Source of the DNA: Pseudomonadota bacterium
Lineage (GTDB): Bacteria; Pseudomonadota; Gammaproteobacteria; Burkholderiales; Burkholderiaceae_C
Direction of reading: 5' to 3'
DNA length: 41,351 bases
Assembly (NCBI GenBank): GCA_021808445.1
Contig: JAKBBP010000024.1
Coordinates: 1-41,351 of the forward strand
Made by a program: the position numbers and the translations under genes. Numbering within the stretch: the stretch's first letter is position 1; each line of letters starts with the position of its first letter. Under the pieces are notes generated by a model. That model made no database searches, was not told the DNA's origin, and saw nothing but the letters and a program-made list of their open reading frames with translations. Of the stretch, positions 33,258 through 41,230 are shown piece after piece.

Positions 33258-33933
33258 CCTGTTTGCGCTCGCGCAGGTAGTTGACCAAAAGCGCCGTCAT
33301 GTCGTCAGTGGAGAGCTTGCCCGCCCGCTTGAGCGCGATCAGCAGATCCTGCACGGCCCCGGAGCGGACCTCGTCGCCGGCCAGCCGTGTGACGGTCTCG
33401 GCCCATTGGTCCATGGACGTGCGGGTGTAGCTCAGCTTGTGCTGGCGCGCGAGCGCACGAACGAACTGCGCCACGCCCGTGGTCGGGATCGCCACCTGTG
33501 CTTCGGCGTGCGAATGGCGGGAGCGTCCCCGCGACCGTGAGCGGTCGTTGACGTAGGCCACATGGCGCCCCCCCAGGGCCAGCTTGCGCGACACCCGGCG
33601 ACGACCGGTATCAAGCACCAGGGAATCCACCTGGTCCGCCGCCAGGACGATGCCGCTCATGGCCCTCGGGCTTGCCACCATCTTGAGCTTGGCGGCAGTT
33701 TCGCGCGCCAGCGTCTGGAAATCGACTTCCGGCGTCACGGCACCGGTCTGCGCATCGCGATGGGCCTTGGCGTAGACGCCGGCGCCCAGGCGTACCAGTT
33801 CCCCGTCGCGCTGCAGGAGCTTGAGGGCGAGCGAAACCTGCGACGCGCTGCCCAGCGACGCCAGCTCGGAGCGCAGTACGACATGGCCGGCGCGACGCCG
33901 GATCGACAAACGCATGCGGTCTTGTAGCTTCAT
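33241..33933 (-). CDS. DUF6088/AbiEi-like protein, probable antitoxin or repressor for Fic
   Basis: The 230-residue protein starts with a winged-helix-like region: VLRSELASLGSASQVSLALKLLQRDGELVRLGAGVYAKA. This is the form seen in DUF6088 and AbiEi-type antitoxins. The rest includes VASPRAMSGIVLAADQVDSLVLDTGRRRVSRKL and a basic C-terminus. Such proteins repress their own operons and pair with toxins. AAGGAG lies seven bases before the ATG. The upstream region is AT-rich compared with the neighbourhood and holds a perfect 18-bp palindrome about 85 bases from the start. That this gene neutralises Fic is inference. Confidence 0.75.
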   Translation of the reverse strand: MKLQDRMRLSIRRRAGHVVLRSELASLGSASQVSLALKLLQRDGELVRLGAGVYAKAHRDAQTGAVTPEVDFQTLARETAAKLKMVASPRAMSGIVLAADQVDSLVLDTGRRRVSRKLALGGRHVAYVNDRSRSRGRSRHSHAEAQVAIPTTGVAQFVRALARQHKLSYTRTSMDQWAETVTRLAGDEVRSGAVQDLLIALKRAGKLSTDDMTALLVNYLRERKQDVRSV

Positions 33934-34017
33934 GGATCGACTCCTTGACTCATTTTATTCCTTCCCCATTGAAATCACAAAAACCTTCGTGAAACCAATA
34001 TGTTAAGCGCGCATTTC

Positions 34018-34035
34018 TTGCCGAACGTTCGGCAA
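34018..34035. promoter_or_regulatory. 18-bp perfect palindrome, candidate operator for DUF6088-Fic
   Basis: TTGCCGAACGTTCGGCAA is its own reverse complement. It lies upstream of the divergence-free promoter region of the DUF6088 gene, where an autorepressor would bind. A loop-free palindrome of this size fits a dimeric DNA-binding protein better than an RNA hairpin. Confidence 0.55.
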
Positions 34036-34285
34036 ACTGTGCACGATAGGGGATCTCACGAGGCGGGCCCGCTGCGCGAGAGGCACATCACCGCTCGAAC
34101 GGAACGAACGTCGACCTCGACAATGCATGCGAGTCGGCTGTCTCCTGGCGTGCATGCGATACGGCCTTTGCCGCGGTCGGTGCCCAGCCCGTCCAACGCT
34201 TGTACCGTCACAACAAGGAAGGCTCTAGGTTGCGAGCTGTCCACCTGACGGGGAAGCTTACGGCTCGACCACCCGCTGACAGACG

Positions 34286-34317
34286 AAAAAAAGCCCGACT
34301 GCTTGGGTCGGGCTTTT
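34286..34317. terminator. Intrinsic terminator of the tRNA-Asp locus
   Basis: The stem AAAGCCCGAC / GTCGGGCTTT with a short loop has A-runs on its left and T-runs on its right, so it works in both directions. It lies 45 bases beyond the 3' end of the minus-strand tRNA fragment, where the native tRNA terminator would sit. Confidence 0.85.
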
Positions 34318-34362
34318 CTCATGGGCGATTGGTTTTTCTTGAATTGATTTCGCTCGAATTCG

Positions 34363-34410
34363 TGGCGGAGTGGACGGGACTCGAACCCGCGACCCCCGGC
34401 GTGACAGGCC
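34363..34410 (-). tRNA. 3' part of tRNA-Asp(GUC), an attachment-site duplicate
   Basis: On the minus strand the 48 bases run from the anticodon stem (GGCCTGTCACGCC, anticodon GTC) through the T arm (GGGTTCGAGTCCC) to the acceptor and encoded CCA (CCACTCCGCCA). The sequence before it (ATCGTATTTA) does not form the D arm or 5' acceptor, so the gene is incomplete. With an integrase starting 107 bases away, this is the attachment-site copy left by an integrated element; the complete tRNA-Asp should lie beyond the right end of the window. Confidence 0.85.
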
Positions 34411-34516
34411 TAAATACGATAGGTTCGCAGCCCCAATGGCACAAGGCTCTGGGCGCACCAGGGCGGGGATTTGCTCCATTTGTGCTCCATTGATGGACTT
34501 GTCCACAGGAGGGGGC

Positions 34517-35019
34517 ATGGCATCGATCACCAAACGTGGCGCGGTGTGGCAAGTGCGAGTCCGCCGCAAGGGTGCGCCGCTCGTCGTCAGGACCTTTGAT
34601 CTGCGCGCAGATGCGGAAGCCTGGGCCGGCGAGATCGAGCGCGAATTTCGGCGGGGCAACATCGCTGCCCTACGCCAGGATGCGCAGCGCTTCACAGTCA
34701 CGGAAGTACTCGATCGCTACATCGCAGGGCCTGTCGCCGCCATGCGCTCCGCGAAGGACATCACGACAAGGCTTGAAAGGGCCCGTGCTCGGTTCGGCCC
34801 GCTGTTCCTCGCCAACGTCCGCGGCGTCGAGGTGGCAGCATGGCGCGATGAGCTTCGCCAAGATGGACTGGCCTCGCAGAGCGTCATCCATCACCTCAAT
34901 GCCCTTTCAGCCATGTTCACCTTCGCCGAGAAGGACATGAGCATCGACCTCCCTGCGGGAAATCCCGTTGCGAAAGTTCGCAAGCCGCAGGCCCCCAAAG
35001 CCAGGGACCGACGCCTACG
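34517..35019 (+). pseudogene. Tyrosine-type phage/ICE integrase, truncated by an insertion sequence
   Basis: The start has AGGAGG four bases before the ATG. About 167 codons remain: an N-terminal arm-binding region (MASITKRGAVWQVRVRRKGA, TFDLRADAEAWAGEIEREF) and a core-binding domain (FTVTEVLDRYI to VAKVRKPQAPKARDRRL). The whole catalytic domain with its Arg-His-Arg-Tyr residues is missing because an IS end begins at 35020. The frame runs on to 35239 but that part is IS sequence. The integrase cannot recombine, so the element is locked unless helped in trans. Confidence 0.88.
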
Positions 35020-35409
35020 TGAACCGCCCCGGGTTTGGTGGAGGCTCCAACTTTTGAGAAGATGGAGCCATGAAGAAGTCACCGAAGTTCAGCCCCGAGG
35101 TCCGCGAGCGCGCCGTGCGCATGGTTACCGAGGCCCGCGGCGAGTACCCGTCGCAGTGGGCGACGATCGAATCCATCGCGGCCAAGATCGGCTGCACGGC
35201 GCAGACCTTGTCCAACTGGGTGCACCAGCACGAACGTGAGACCGGCCAGCGGCAGGGACCGACGACGTCGGAGATGCAGCGGGTCAAGGAGCTCGAGCGC
35301 GAGGTCAAGGAGTTGCGCAAGGCCAACGAGATCCTGAAGCTGGCCAGCGCGTTTTTCGCCCAGGCGGTGCTCGACCGCCGATTCAAGTCCTGAGAGCCTT
35401 CGTTGGCCT
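35020..35409 (+). mobile_element. IS3-family insertion sequence remnant (left end and orfA)
   Basis: The left end reads TGAACCGCCCCGGGTTTGG, a recognisable IS3-family terminus, and is followed by orfA. After the orfA stop only about four codons of orfB (LRAF) can be read before the sequence switches to istB-like DNA near 35405. The right end is absent. Confidence 0.75.
35070..35393 (+). CDS. IS3-family transposase OrfA
   Basis: The 107-residue protein is a complete OrfA. It has a helix-turn-helix of the transposase_8 type ([38 protein letters not shown]) and a leucine-zipper-like end ([28 protein letters not shown]). GGAG lies just before the ATG. OrfB, which carries the DDE catalytic residues and is normally made by frameshifting, is missing, so the element cannot move on its own. 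Confidence 0.9.
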   Translation: MKKSPKFSPEVRERAVRMVTEARGEYPSQWATIESIAAKIGCTAQTLSNWVHQHERETGQRQGPTTSEMQRVKELEREVKELRKANEILKLASAFFAQAVLDRRFKS

Positions 35410-35512
35410 CGGGCGGAGCCTTGTTGTTCCACCTGCTGTCCAAGCTCTAAGAGCGCACCAGCGTCATCATCACGACCAACCTGAGCTTCAGCGAATGGGC
35501 CACCGGTCCGGG
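35409..35512 (+). pseudogene. istB (IS21-family helper ATPase) fragment
   Basis: Reading from about 35415 gives SGGALLFHLLSKL, a stop, then ERTSVIITTNLSFSEWAT. This is the conserved C-terminal region of IstB, with TAA where a Tyr codon is expected. Both ends are missing. It marks a second, unrelated insertion sequence joined to the IS3 remnant. Confidence 0.85.
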
Positions 35513-35523
35513 CCTCGAACGAC

Positions 35524-36351
35524 TCAGTGCTTCTTGGATTTTGGTGGTGACGATGACGCGAATCGGGGTGGACGCACCTCCTTCACCGCGCGTATGGCCT
35601 CCAATTGATTCGCCGAGCCGAGTAGCCCGGCCTGCTCGCGAGTCTCCTCTTCCAGTGATTCGACCAGGCTCCGGGCCAGGGCCCCGTTGAGCAAGCGCTT
35701 GGCCGCGCGCACCGCATCGGGGCTGAGCCCGGCGATTGTGCGGGCGGTCTCCATCGCCTGTTCCAGATGATTGGAGACCACGCGCGTCACAAAGCCATAT
35801 CTGTGCGCATCGTCGGCGGAAAACGTGCGTGCAGTGAAAGTCAGCTCGCGGACCACATCGGTGCGGGCCAGTTGCTGCATGAGCACCGTGCCACCCATGT
35901 CCGGCACCAGCCCCCAACGTCCTTCCATGACGCCGAATCGCGCAGCCGGGTCGGCCACTCGGATGTCTGCACCAAGTGCAAGCTGGAACCCACCCCCGTA
36001 CACTTCGCCATGCAGCGCGGCTATGACGGGAAAAGGCAAATCGCGCCACAGAAGCACGATGTGCTGAACCCAATTCGCGCTGCCGTGTGAACGCTTGGTG
36101 AGGTCCGTGAAGGGCAAGAACTTTCCTCCCGTCGACAGCTCTTGAAGAGCCGCCACGTCCAGGCCCGCGCAAAAGGACTTTCCCTCGCCCGACAAGACTG
36201 CGACCCTCACGTCCTCGCTCTGTGACAGACGCTTGCCAAGCTCGGCGAGTTCCCAGCACATGTCCGCATCGAGCGCGTTGCGCTTCTCTGGTCTGTCCAG
36301 ACGGACATCGGCGATGCCATCGATCACCGCGACCTTGATTCTTCGTTCCAT
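35524..36351 (-). CDS. Enoyl-CoA hydratase/isomerase (crotonase) family protein
   Basis: The 275-residue protein has crotonase marks: VRLDRPEKRNALDADMCWEL, GEGKSFCAGLDVAAL with the CoA-binding loop, and the oxyanion-hole and catalytic region HGEVYGGGFQLALGADIRVADPAARFGVMEGRWGLVPD. The Glu of MEGRWGLVPDMGG fits the family's second catalytic position. Substrate is unknown. The start has AGGAG five bases upstream. It follows the SRPBCC gene on the same strand by 127 bases. Its end abuts the istB fragment. Confidence 0.9.
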   Translation of the reverse strand: MERRIKVAVIDGIADVRLDRPEKRNALDADMCWELAELGKRLSQSEDVRVAVLSGEGKSFCAGLDVAALQELSTGGKFLPFTDLTKRSHGSANWVQHIVLLWRDLPFPVIAALHGEVYGGGFQLALGADIRVADPAARFGVMEGRWGLVPDMGGTVLMQQLARTDVVRELTFTARTFSADDAHRYGFVTRVVSNHLEQAMETARTIAGLSPDAVRAAKRLLNGALARSLVESLEEETREQAGLLGSANQLEAIRAVKEVRPPRFASSSPPKSKKH

Positions 36352-36478
36352 GCCGACTCCTTGGTTGAACGCGCACCCTTCTTCCCGCTGTCCGCACCGC
36401 GATGAGCGACGCTCGGGCCGCAAGCGAACGACTTCCGGTCGGATCGACGGTCATCCTGTAACCGAGGGCCCGCCGGCG

Positions 36479-36928
36479 TCACATGCCCGGATCATTTCCC
36501 TCGGCAGCTCGAATCAGAGCTGCCATCACCTCGTGATATACGCGCTGCAACTTGGCCTTGATCAGGAGGCCCATCAAGGTTCGATCCCACGAGGCAGCCC
36601 ATCGAATATAGGTGTCACCGGACTCGAGCCTGAGGAGCGAGATCCCTGCGCGATAGCCTTTGACGGGCAAACCGCCGATCACGCTGTACACCAGCTTGGA
36701 TGGCGCTTCGACTTCGAGGATGCGCTCCACCGTGACTGTGCGCCTGCCATAGCGGAACCACTGCACGTCGCCGGGCTTCGAGGGGCCGGGTGACGCCGGT
36801 CGGTAACCACCATCGCTCCATGGTCCCCATTGGGCGTAGCGATTTGCGTCGGCCAGGAGAGACCAAACGCGCCCGATGTCCGCCTTCGTCCGCCCTTCAG
36901 CGCAGACGGCGAGTTGCCCCTTCCGCAT
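36479..36928 (-). CDS. SRPBCC/polyketide cyclase-like ligand-binding protein
   Basis: The 149-residue protein has the START/SRPBCC layout. An N-terminal helix after the first strand reads GRVWSLLADANRYAQWGPWSDGGYR, then come GDVQWFRYGRRTVTVERILEVEAPSKLVYSVIGG, and a long C-terminal helix that should close a hydrophobic pocket (RTLMGLLIKAKLQRVYHEVMAAL). Members bind or act on lipids and polyketides; the role here is unknown. AAGGAG lies six bases before the ATG. Next to a crotonase it may take part in modifying an acyl compound, which is inference only. Confidence 0.8.
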   Translation of the reverse strand: MRKGQLAVCAEGRTKADIGRVWSLLADANRYAQWGPWSDGGYRPASPGPSKPGDVQWFRYGRRTVTVERILEVEAPSKLVYSVIGGLPVKGYRAGISLLRLESGDTYIRWAASWDRTLMGLLIKAKLQRVYHEVMAALIRAAEGNDPGM

Positions 36929-37021
36929 GGAACGCTCCTTGCTCGCGAGACTAGAGTCCTGCAATGAATGAAGCGGGATCGACCGACTATTTAGACGGGC
37001 GGGCTCCCCGAGTGCCCGCCA

Positions 37022-37210
37022 TCAGATGGACCAGTACTCCCTGCACGTCTGGAACTTGTTCAGCGTCCTTGCGGGCGCGGTCGAGCTGTGATACGTCTCG
37101 GCGCGCGTGAACCCTGCCGTGGCATGCGCCATCGGGCCGGTCAATTCGAATGCCATCGAAGGTTGGGTCGCGGCCAGCGCGATAACAAACAGCCAGTGGC
37201 GCTTTGACAT
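37022..37210 (-). CDS. Small putative exported protein (62 residues)
   Basis: From the ATG at 37210 the product has a basic start and hydrophobic core ending at a signal-peptidase-like site (MSKRHWLFVIALAATQPSMA, then FELTGPM). The mature part is about 42 residues with one Cys. I do not recognise it. The frame opens earlier, at 37291, but the extra residues have no signal character. There is no strong ribosome binding site. It could be chance, but the signal peptide supports it. Confidence 0.45.
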   Translation of the reverse strand: MSKRHWLFVIALAATQPSMAFELTGPMAHATAGFTRAETYHSSTAPARTLNKFQTCREYWSI

Positions 37211-37375
37211 GGACGTGCGCTCAGGAAAGTGGTGCATGTACACATCTTCCGAGAGTAGAGCTGGAGAACCTAGCGCGTTCTGCTCAATCATTGTTTGCAG
37301 GCGCTCGCACCGAGTACATCGATCGCGCCGGATGTCGTGCGCCGCTAGTGCAATGGTCCTTACGCGGCAGTGCGC

Positions 37376-38191
37376 TCAGGCCAAGGCGGACAGTCCGGCT
37401 TGCTGCGGCGAATCACGCAGTTCCGAAGGGGAAAATCCGTAGCGCAGTCTGAACGCAGCAGTAAAGCTGCTGTGGGACAGGTAGCCGCATCGTTGGGCGA
37501 TCTCTCCCACAGGAGATTCGGTTGTCTGGAGCAGCAGCAGTCCCACCTCGAGGCGGGCGTTGCGAATGAGGTTGCTCGCGCTCGCTCCGCTCTCGGCCAG
37601 GCGACGACGTAACGTGGATGAACTCACATGAAAGAGAGCCGAAAGCGCATCAGTGGTCCACTGCGCATGGGGATGCTGGACGACCGCGCGTCGGATTCGA
37701 TCGGGCCATCCGATCTGGGAACGCGACTCCAGGCGAATGCCGCGCTCCGCAAGCAGCAGAAGAACCTCCACGGTGCGATGCATGCGCAGCACCCCGCCGG
37801 TCTCCGAGCGACTCGACGTAGCCTCGACACGTTTGATCGCTTGCGCAAGTTCATCGTCCACATGCAAGGCATGGCAGTTCGGCTCCGTCGGCTTAGGGGC
37901 CCATGGACTCAGGTATCGGTTGGCGTACGAGATGGCTTGCTCCCCGAATTGCAGGACGGTGGCTTCGTATCGCGTGTCAGGCTGGGGCTCGTTCAGCACA
38001 TCCCAGAGACTGCCTTGGAGCATGACGACGGCGTCGCCTCTGCGAATCCGCTGGGGATCTCGCGCCGACAGCAGGGTCTTGGTGCCGCTGTGGATCCAGA
38101 TTAGTGCGTGGTCACGAACCGTGACCTTTCGCGCGCAATGCCTAGCGTGGGCCGAAATGCGACAAGTGGATGGTGCCGTGAGCATTTCCAT
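37376..38191 (-). CDS. AraC-family transcriptional regulator
   Basis: The 271-residue protein has an N-terminal cupin-like sensor half (LIWIHSGTKTLLSARDPQRIRRGDAVVMLQG) and a C-terminal AraC DNA-binding domain. The first helix-turn-helix is TTDALSALFHVSSSTLRRRLAESG, and the second is VGEIAQRCGYLSHSSFTAAFRLRYGFSPSELR. The pattern is nearest to GadX/YdeO-like regulators. The start at 38191 has GGAGA seven bases upstream. It is 56 bases after the DUF1648 gene, same strand. Its target may be the SRPBCC-crotonase genes downstream. Confidence 0.88.
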   Translation of the reverse strand: MEMLTAPSTCRISAHARHCARKVTVRDHALIWIHSGTKTLLSARDPQRIRRGDAVVMLQGSLWDVLNEPQPDTRYEATVLQFGEQAISYANRYLSPWAPKPTEPNCHALHVDDELAQAIKRVEATSSRSETGGVLRMHRTVEVLLLLAERGIRLESRSQIGWPDRIRRAVVQHPHAQWTTDALSALFHVSSSTLRRRLAESGASASNLIRNARLEVGLLLLQTTESPVGEIAQRCGYLSHSSFTAAFRLRYGFSPSELRDSPQQAGLSALA

Positions 38192-38247
38192 GAGCGAATC
38201 TCCACTTGCGATGACGGGAAATTACAGCGGTCTGTTCAGGCTCCCAG

Positions 38248-39336
38248 CTACCAGGCCTTGAATGCGATCGCAAGGACAATGAACGCAAGCAGAGGCATGA
38301 TTGCGATGACCCAGGCGATGGGATGGGCGAAATTCAACGTGTAGCCGATTCCGAAGCGCTTTTCAACCAGCACGGACGGATCATTGGGGTTGGAGTAGAA
38401 GACCCCAAGGCGCCAGTACCGGTCCTCGATGCGGTCGCCGATCGGCGCCGCCAGATCGGCTGCAGGAGATGACTCCTTGTGCATACGCCGCTCGCCCTGC
38501 CGCAGCCACAAAAGGATCAAGGTGGTCCCGAGGGCAATCATCGCGGGAACCAGGGAGAGCCCTACGGGGATGCGCTGGAACATGTGCGGAAGCGTGGGCC
38601 GGGCTGCCACCCATGCGACCACGAAAGACACCCAATACTCCAGAAGCAGAAGGCCGGTCGATGCCGCGAGGCGATACCGTGACTCCTGTCGGCCCCGCCT
38701 GCCGGATACGTCAATGGGCCGCAGCCAGTGCGACACGCCGAACAAGAACAGGCTCATCGCGAGCAGCGCCAGCAACCCGATGAGCAGCGGGGAGAACACG
38801 TTCAGCGGGGTGCGCGCCACCCATCGGGCCGGACGGCCATCGGCTGCCCACCGCAGGACCATGTGCGCCGGGATCAAGCTCCAATGGGTAGCAAGATAGC
38901 AGGCGCACGCAGCCAGCAGGATGAAGGGACCCGCGGCCGCCAACGACCCACCCGGCACCCTGCGGTGGCGTCCGATCTTTGCCTCGCGTATCGTGGTTGG
39001 TGGGGAAGCATGACGCAGCACCAAGCCTCGCGCCCGATAGAAGACAACGAGGCACGCGCCCACTTGCAGCAGCAGGATTAAAGGTTCCCAGTAGAGCCCC
39101 CGCGACAAAAGGACGCTAGGAATCCATGCTCCCAGCGTCGGCATGGCAACAACAAGAAGGCTCCGACGGTATCGTTGGAGGACTTCGAGTCCCTCCGCGC
39201 TTGTGGGGAAGGTCGGCGACACGGTGACAGCAAAGTACAAATCCGGGCGCGTCCATTGGGGCATGAACCAATGCGCGGCGAAAGAGAGGATGCCAAGCGT
39301 AAACAGGGATGCTCGTATTGCGACAAGAGCGGTCAT
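38248..39336 (-). CDS. DUF1648/DUF5808-type multi-pass membrane protein
   Basis: The 362-residue protein has about eight membrane helices. A DUF1648-like segment reads HWSLIPAHMVLRWAADGRPARWV, and a DUF5808-like tail reads DRYWRLGVFYSNPNDPSVLVEKRFGIGYTLNF. Both are typical of small membrane proteins paired with YtrA-type GntR regulators in many bacteria; function is unknown. AGAGGTG lies five bases before the ATG. The gene follows the GntR gene by 47 bases, so the pair is one unit. Confidence 0.82.
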   Translation of the reverse strand: MTALVAIRASLFTLGILSFAAHWFMPQWTRPDLYFAVTVSPTFPTSAEGLEVLQRYRRSLLVVAMPTLGAWIPSVLLSRGLYWEPLILLLQVGACLVVFYRARGLVLRHASPPTTIREAKIGRHRRVPGGSLAAAGPFILLAACACYLATHWSLIPAHMVLRWAADGRPARWVARTPLNVFSPLLIGLLALLAMSLFLFGVSHWLRPIDVSGRRGRQESRYRLAASTGLLLLEYWVSFVVAWVAARPTLPHMFQRIPVGLSLVPAMIALGTTLILLWLRQGERRMHKESSPAADLAAPIGDRIEDRYWRLGVFYSNPNDPSVLVEKRFGIGYTLNFAHPIAWVIAIMPLLAFIVLAIAFKAW

Positions 39337-39383
39337 GGTGTCACCTCTTGCGGTTTGCGATGCGCATTGCGGAGCGAGCGCTG

Positions 39384-39770
39384 TCAAAGACCGCCAGATT
39401 CCAGGCGGCGAGCCATGCTCGAGAGCTCGCGCGATAGGTCGCTGCGCGACAGGCCCATCGAAAGCGCTCGGGCGAGCAGCTCTCGCAACAGACGCGTGAA
39501 CCAGTCGGGATTCACATCCACGGTCGAAGCGGCCCCTCGCTCCTTGACGCAAGCGCCGCGATGCCTCTTCAGGTCGATCCACCCCTCCGTCGAAAGCTGA
39601 CGATAGGCCTGCGCGACGGTGTTGTGGTGAACTCCCAGGTCGATCGCCAACGCACGGACCGTCGGCAAACGCTGCCCCGGCTTGAACACCCCCGCGACAA
39701 GCTCTGCGCGTAGACCGTTTGCGAGCTGCTCGTACACGGGCGTGCGTGACGCCAGATCGATGCGAAGCAT
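39384..39770 (-). CDS. GntR-family (YtrA-type) transcriptional regulator
   Basis: The 128-residue protein is a short YtrA-type GntR. Its winged helix (PVYEQLANGLRAELVAGVFKPGQRLPTVRALAIDLGVHHNTVAQAYRQLSTEGWIDLKRHRGACV) fills the first 80 residues, and a dimerisation helix (LLRELLARALSMGLS) follows without a ligand domain. Such regulators usually repress the membrane-protein gene downstream and respond to envelope stress or antimicrobials. A TGTACA-containing stretch lies about 34-39 bases upstream of the start and could be its operator. Confidence 0.88.
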   Translation of the reverse strand: MLRIDLASRTPVYEQLANGLRAELVAGVFKPGQRLPTVRALAIDLGVHHNTVAQAYRQLSTEGWIDLKRHRGACVKERGAASTVDVNPDWFTRLLRELLARALSMGLSRSDLSRELSSMARRLESGGL

Positions 39771-39874
39771 GATGGCTGGATGTTCTGGATGGTAGGCGGA
39801 CTCAATGTACACCAAAAACAGACAATGCGGAAAACGCCAGCTCCTTGGGTCGATCACCCCACGCGCTCCCACTC

Positions 39875-40795
39875 TCAGGGCATGAACGTACGCAATCCGA
39901 ATGCGCTGGCCACCCGCACGAGCTTGCGCGGGTTGATCACGTTGTCGAGGCGCGCGATGCGCCCGTCCCTGACCTGGATCTGCAACGCGGACCACAGCAC
40001 CTCCCCCGCGCACATGAGCGCAGTCGGCCATCCATGGATCGCTGCGTGGCGAAGTTACAGATCGGGCGGAAGATCCTTGGAGAAGCCCACAAACAGCCGC
40101 GACACCGCGCGCACGCCGACGACCGGCTTCGTCGCGGCACGAACGTAGCCACCGCCATCTGCGCGGGACTCCACATCCTCGGCAAATAGCCGTGCCAAGC
40201 CGGCGATATCGCCTTCGCGCATGGCCGTCAGAAACCGCGCGAGCAGCTCCCGGTGTTGCTCTGCCGACTCGCTCATGCCCTTGAGCACGTCGAGATGACG
40301 TCGCGCGCGCCGCAAAACCTGACGGCATGCATCGGGGCTGCGCTTCAAGATGGTGAGTCCCCCTCCAACTACCTCGATGCACGCCCCCTGCGCGAGCGAC
40401 CGCAGGCGCTCCAGGAGTTGGGCACTGGAATCAGGATTCACGGCAAGCGCGTCGTATGGCCTATCCCCCGACCCCGACTGGGAGCCGACTGCCACCACCA
40501 GTCGATCCCAGCACAGGGTGTGTCCTTCGACTTCGAGTCTTTGAGCCCCCAGGTCGACGCTAGTGGCGTTGCCGAGCACAAGCTCCACCCCGCAATGATG
40601 CAGCATGCCGCTGATACGGCGATACGGTAGCGGCTGCCCCGTCACCATCTGGGGGAGGCGAATGCGCTCCACGAGGTGATCCTCGCGATTGACCAGCCGG
40701 ATCCGGCAAAGCATGGAGTGCCGCCGTGCCTGATGGGCCAATCGGAAAGCACAGGCGAGCCCGGCGTAGCCGCCGCCGATGATGATGATGTCCAT
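39875..40795 (-). pseudogene. In-frame fusion of an FAD oxidoreductase N-terminus to an ECF41 (SigJ-type) sigma factor C-terminus
   Basis: From the ATG at 40795 the frame begins as an NDH-2/FSP1-like FAD oxidoreductase (MDIIIIGGGYAGLACAFRLA, WDRLVVAVGSQS, CIEVVGGGLT). Near 40346 it switches directly to the end of an ECF41 sigma factor: LKRSPDACRQVLRRARRHL, ELLARFLTAMREGDIAGLARLFAEDVESRADGGG. A TAA at 40055-40057 stops the product at 246 residues. The same frame continues beyond it to 39875 with the conserved SigJ end (ALQIQVRDGRIARLDNVINPRKLVRV). ECF41 genes usually sit beside oxidoreductase genes, so a deletion between neighbours explains the joint. The product is probably non-functional. 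Confidence 0.82.
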
Positions 40796-40952
40796 TGCGA
40801 GCGCTCCCGTCATGAATTCAGTAATAAGACGATTCAGAAGACCAGAACGTGACGCGGTCCTTCGGACCTTATACCTATCGTGTTCTCCATGGGCGAGCCC
40901 TACACGGGCACGGTGAAGATCGCTAGCTTGTTGGCGTTGGCCCGGCTGGAGT

Positions 40953-41230
40953 TCAGCCGCCAACGCGTTTCCGATCTGTGTCGCAGCACTCGGCGGCACG
41001 AGCCAACAGCAGGAGGCGTTCGCGCTCGTTACCGGCCAACGTGGAGGCGCGCAGGAATTCCGCGCGGGCAGCGGCGGGCTCGCCCAGGCGCCGCAGCAGT
41101 CGCCGCGCACGCTGGGCAGCAGGTGGTAGCGCGCCCGCTCGGGGGCGTCGCGCAGCGCATCGACCAGCGCCAGGCCCTCCGCGGGACCATAGGCCATGGA
41201 CACGGCCACCGCGCGGTTGAGGGCTGTCAC
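40953..41230 (-). pseudogene. ECF42-type sigma factor C-terminal fragment with a frameshift
   Basis: From the right, one frame reads TALNRAVAVSMAYGPAEGLALVDALRDAPERARYHLLPSVRGD. Near 41097 the homology moves to another frame, LRRLGEPAAARAEFLRASTLAGNERERLLLLARAAEC. Together these give the TPR-like C-terminal domain of ECF42 (DUF6596) sigma factors, with one base lost at the joint (GACTGCTG for an expected GACCTGCTG). The sigma-2 and sigma-4 regions are absent; the right edge meets 25-bp repeats. Confidence 0.8.

Larger units (their letters stand above)
33934..34362. other. Gap between the DUF6088 gene and the tRNA-Asp fragment
   Basis: The left part is AT-rich and is the likely promoter of the DUF6088-Fic pair, including the palindrome at 34018-34035. 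The middle (34040-34280) has no convincing gene. The right end holds the tRNA terminator. Confidence 0.5.

Noticed and set aside
34040..34280. A decayed gene between the palindrome and the tRNA terminator
   Set aside because: One frame reads VGAQPVQRLYRHN, faintly like DUF5648 repeats, but it is too short to support.
34370..34516. Integrase starting upstream, within the tRNA fragment
   Set aside because: The ATG at 34517 has an ideal ribosome binding site and the integrase family begins there; the upstream peptide is translated tRNA sequence.
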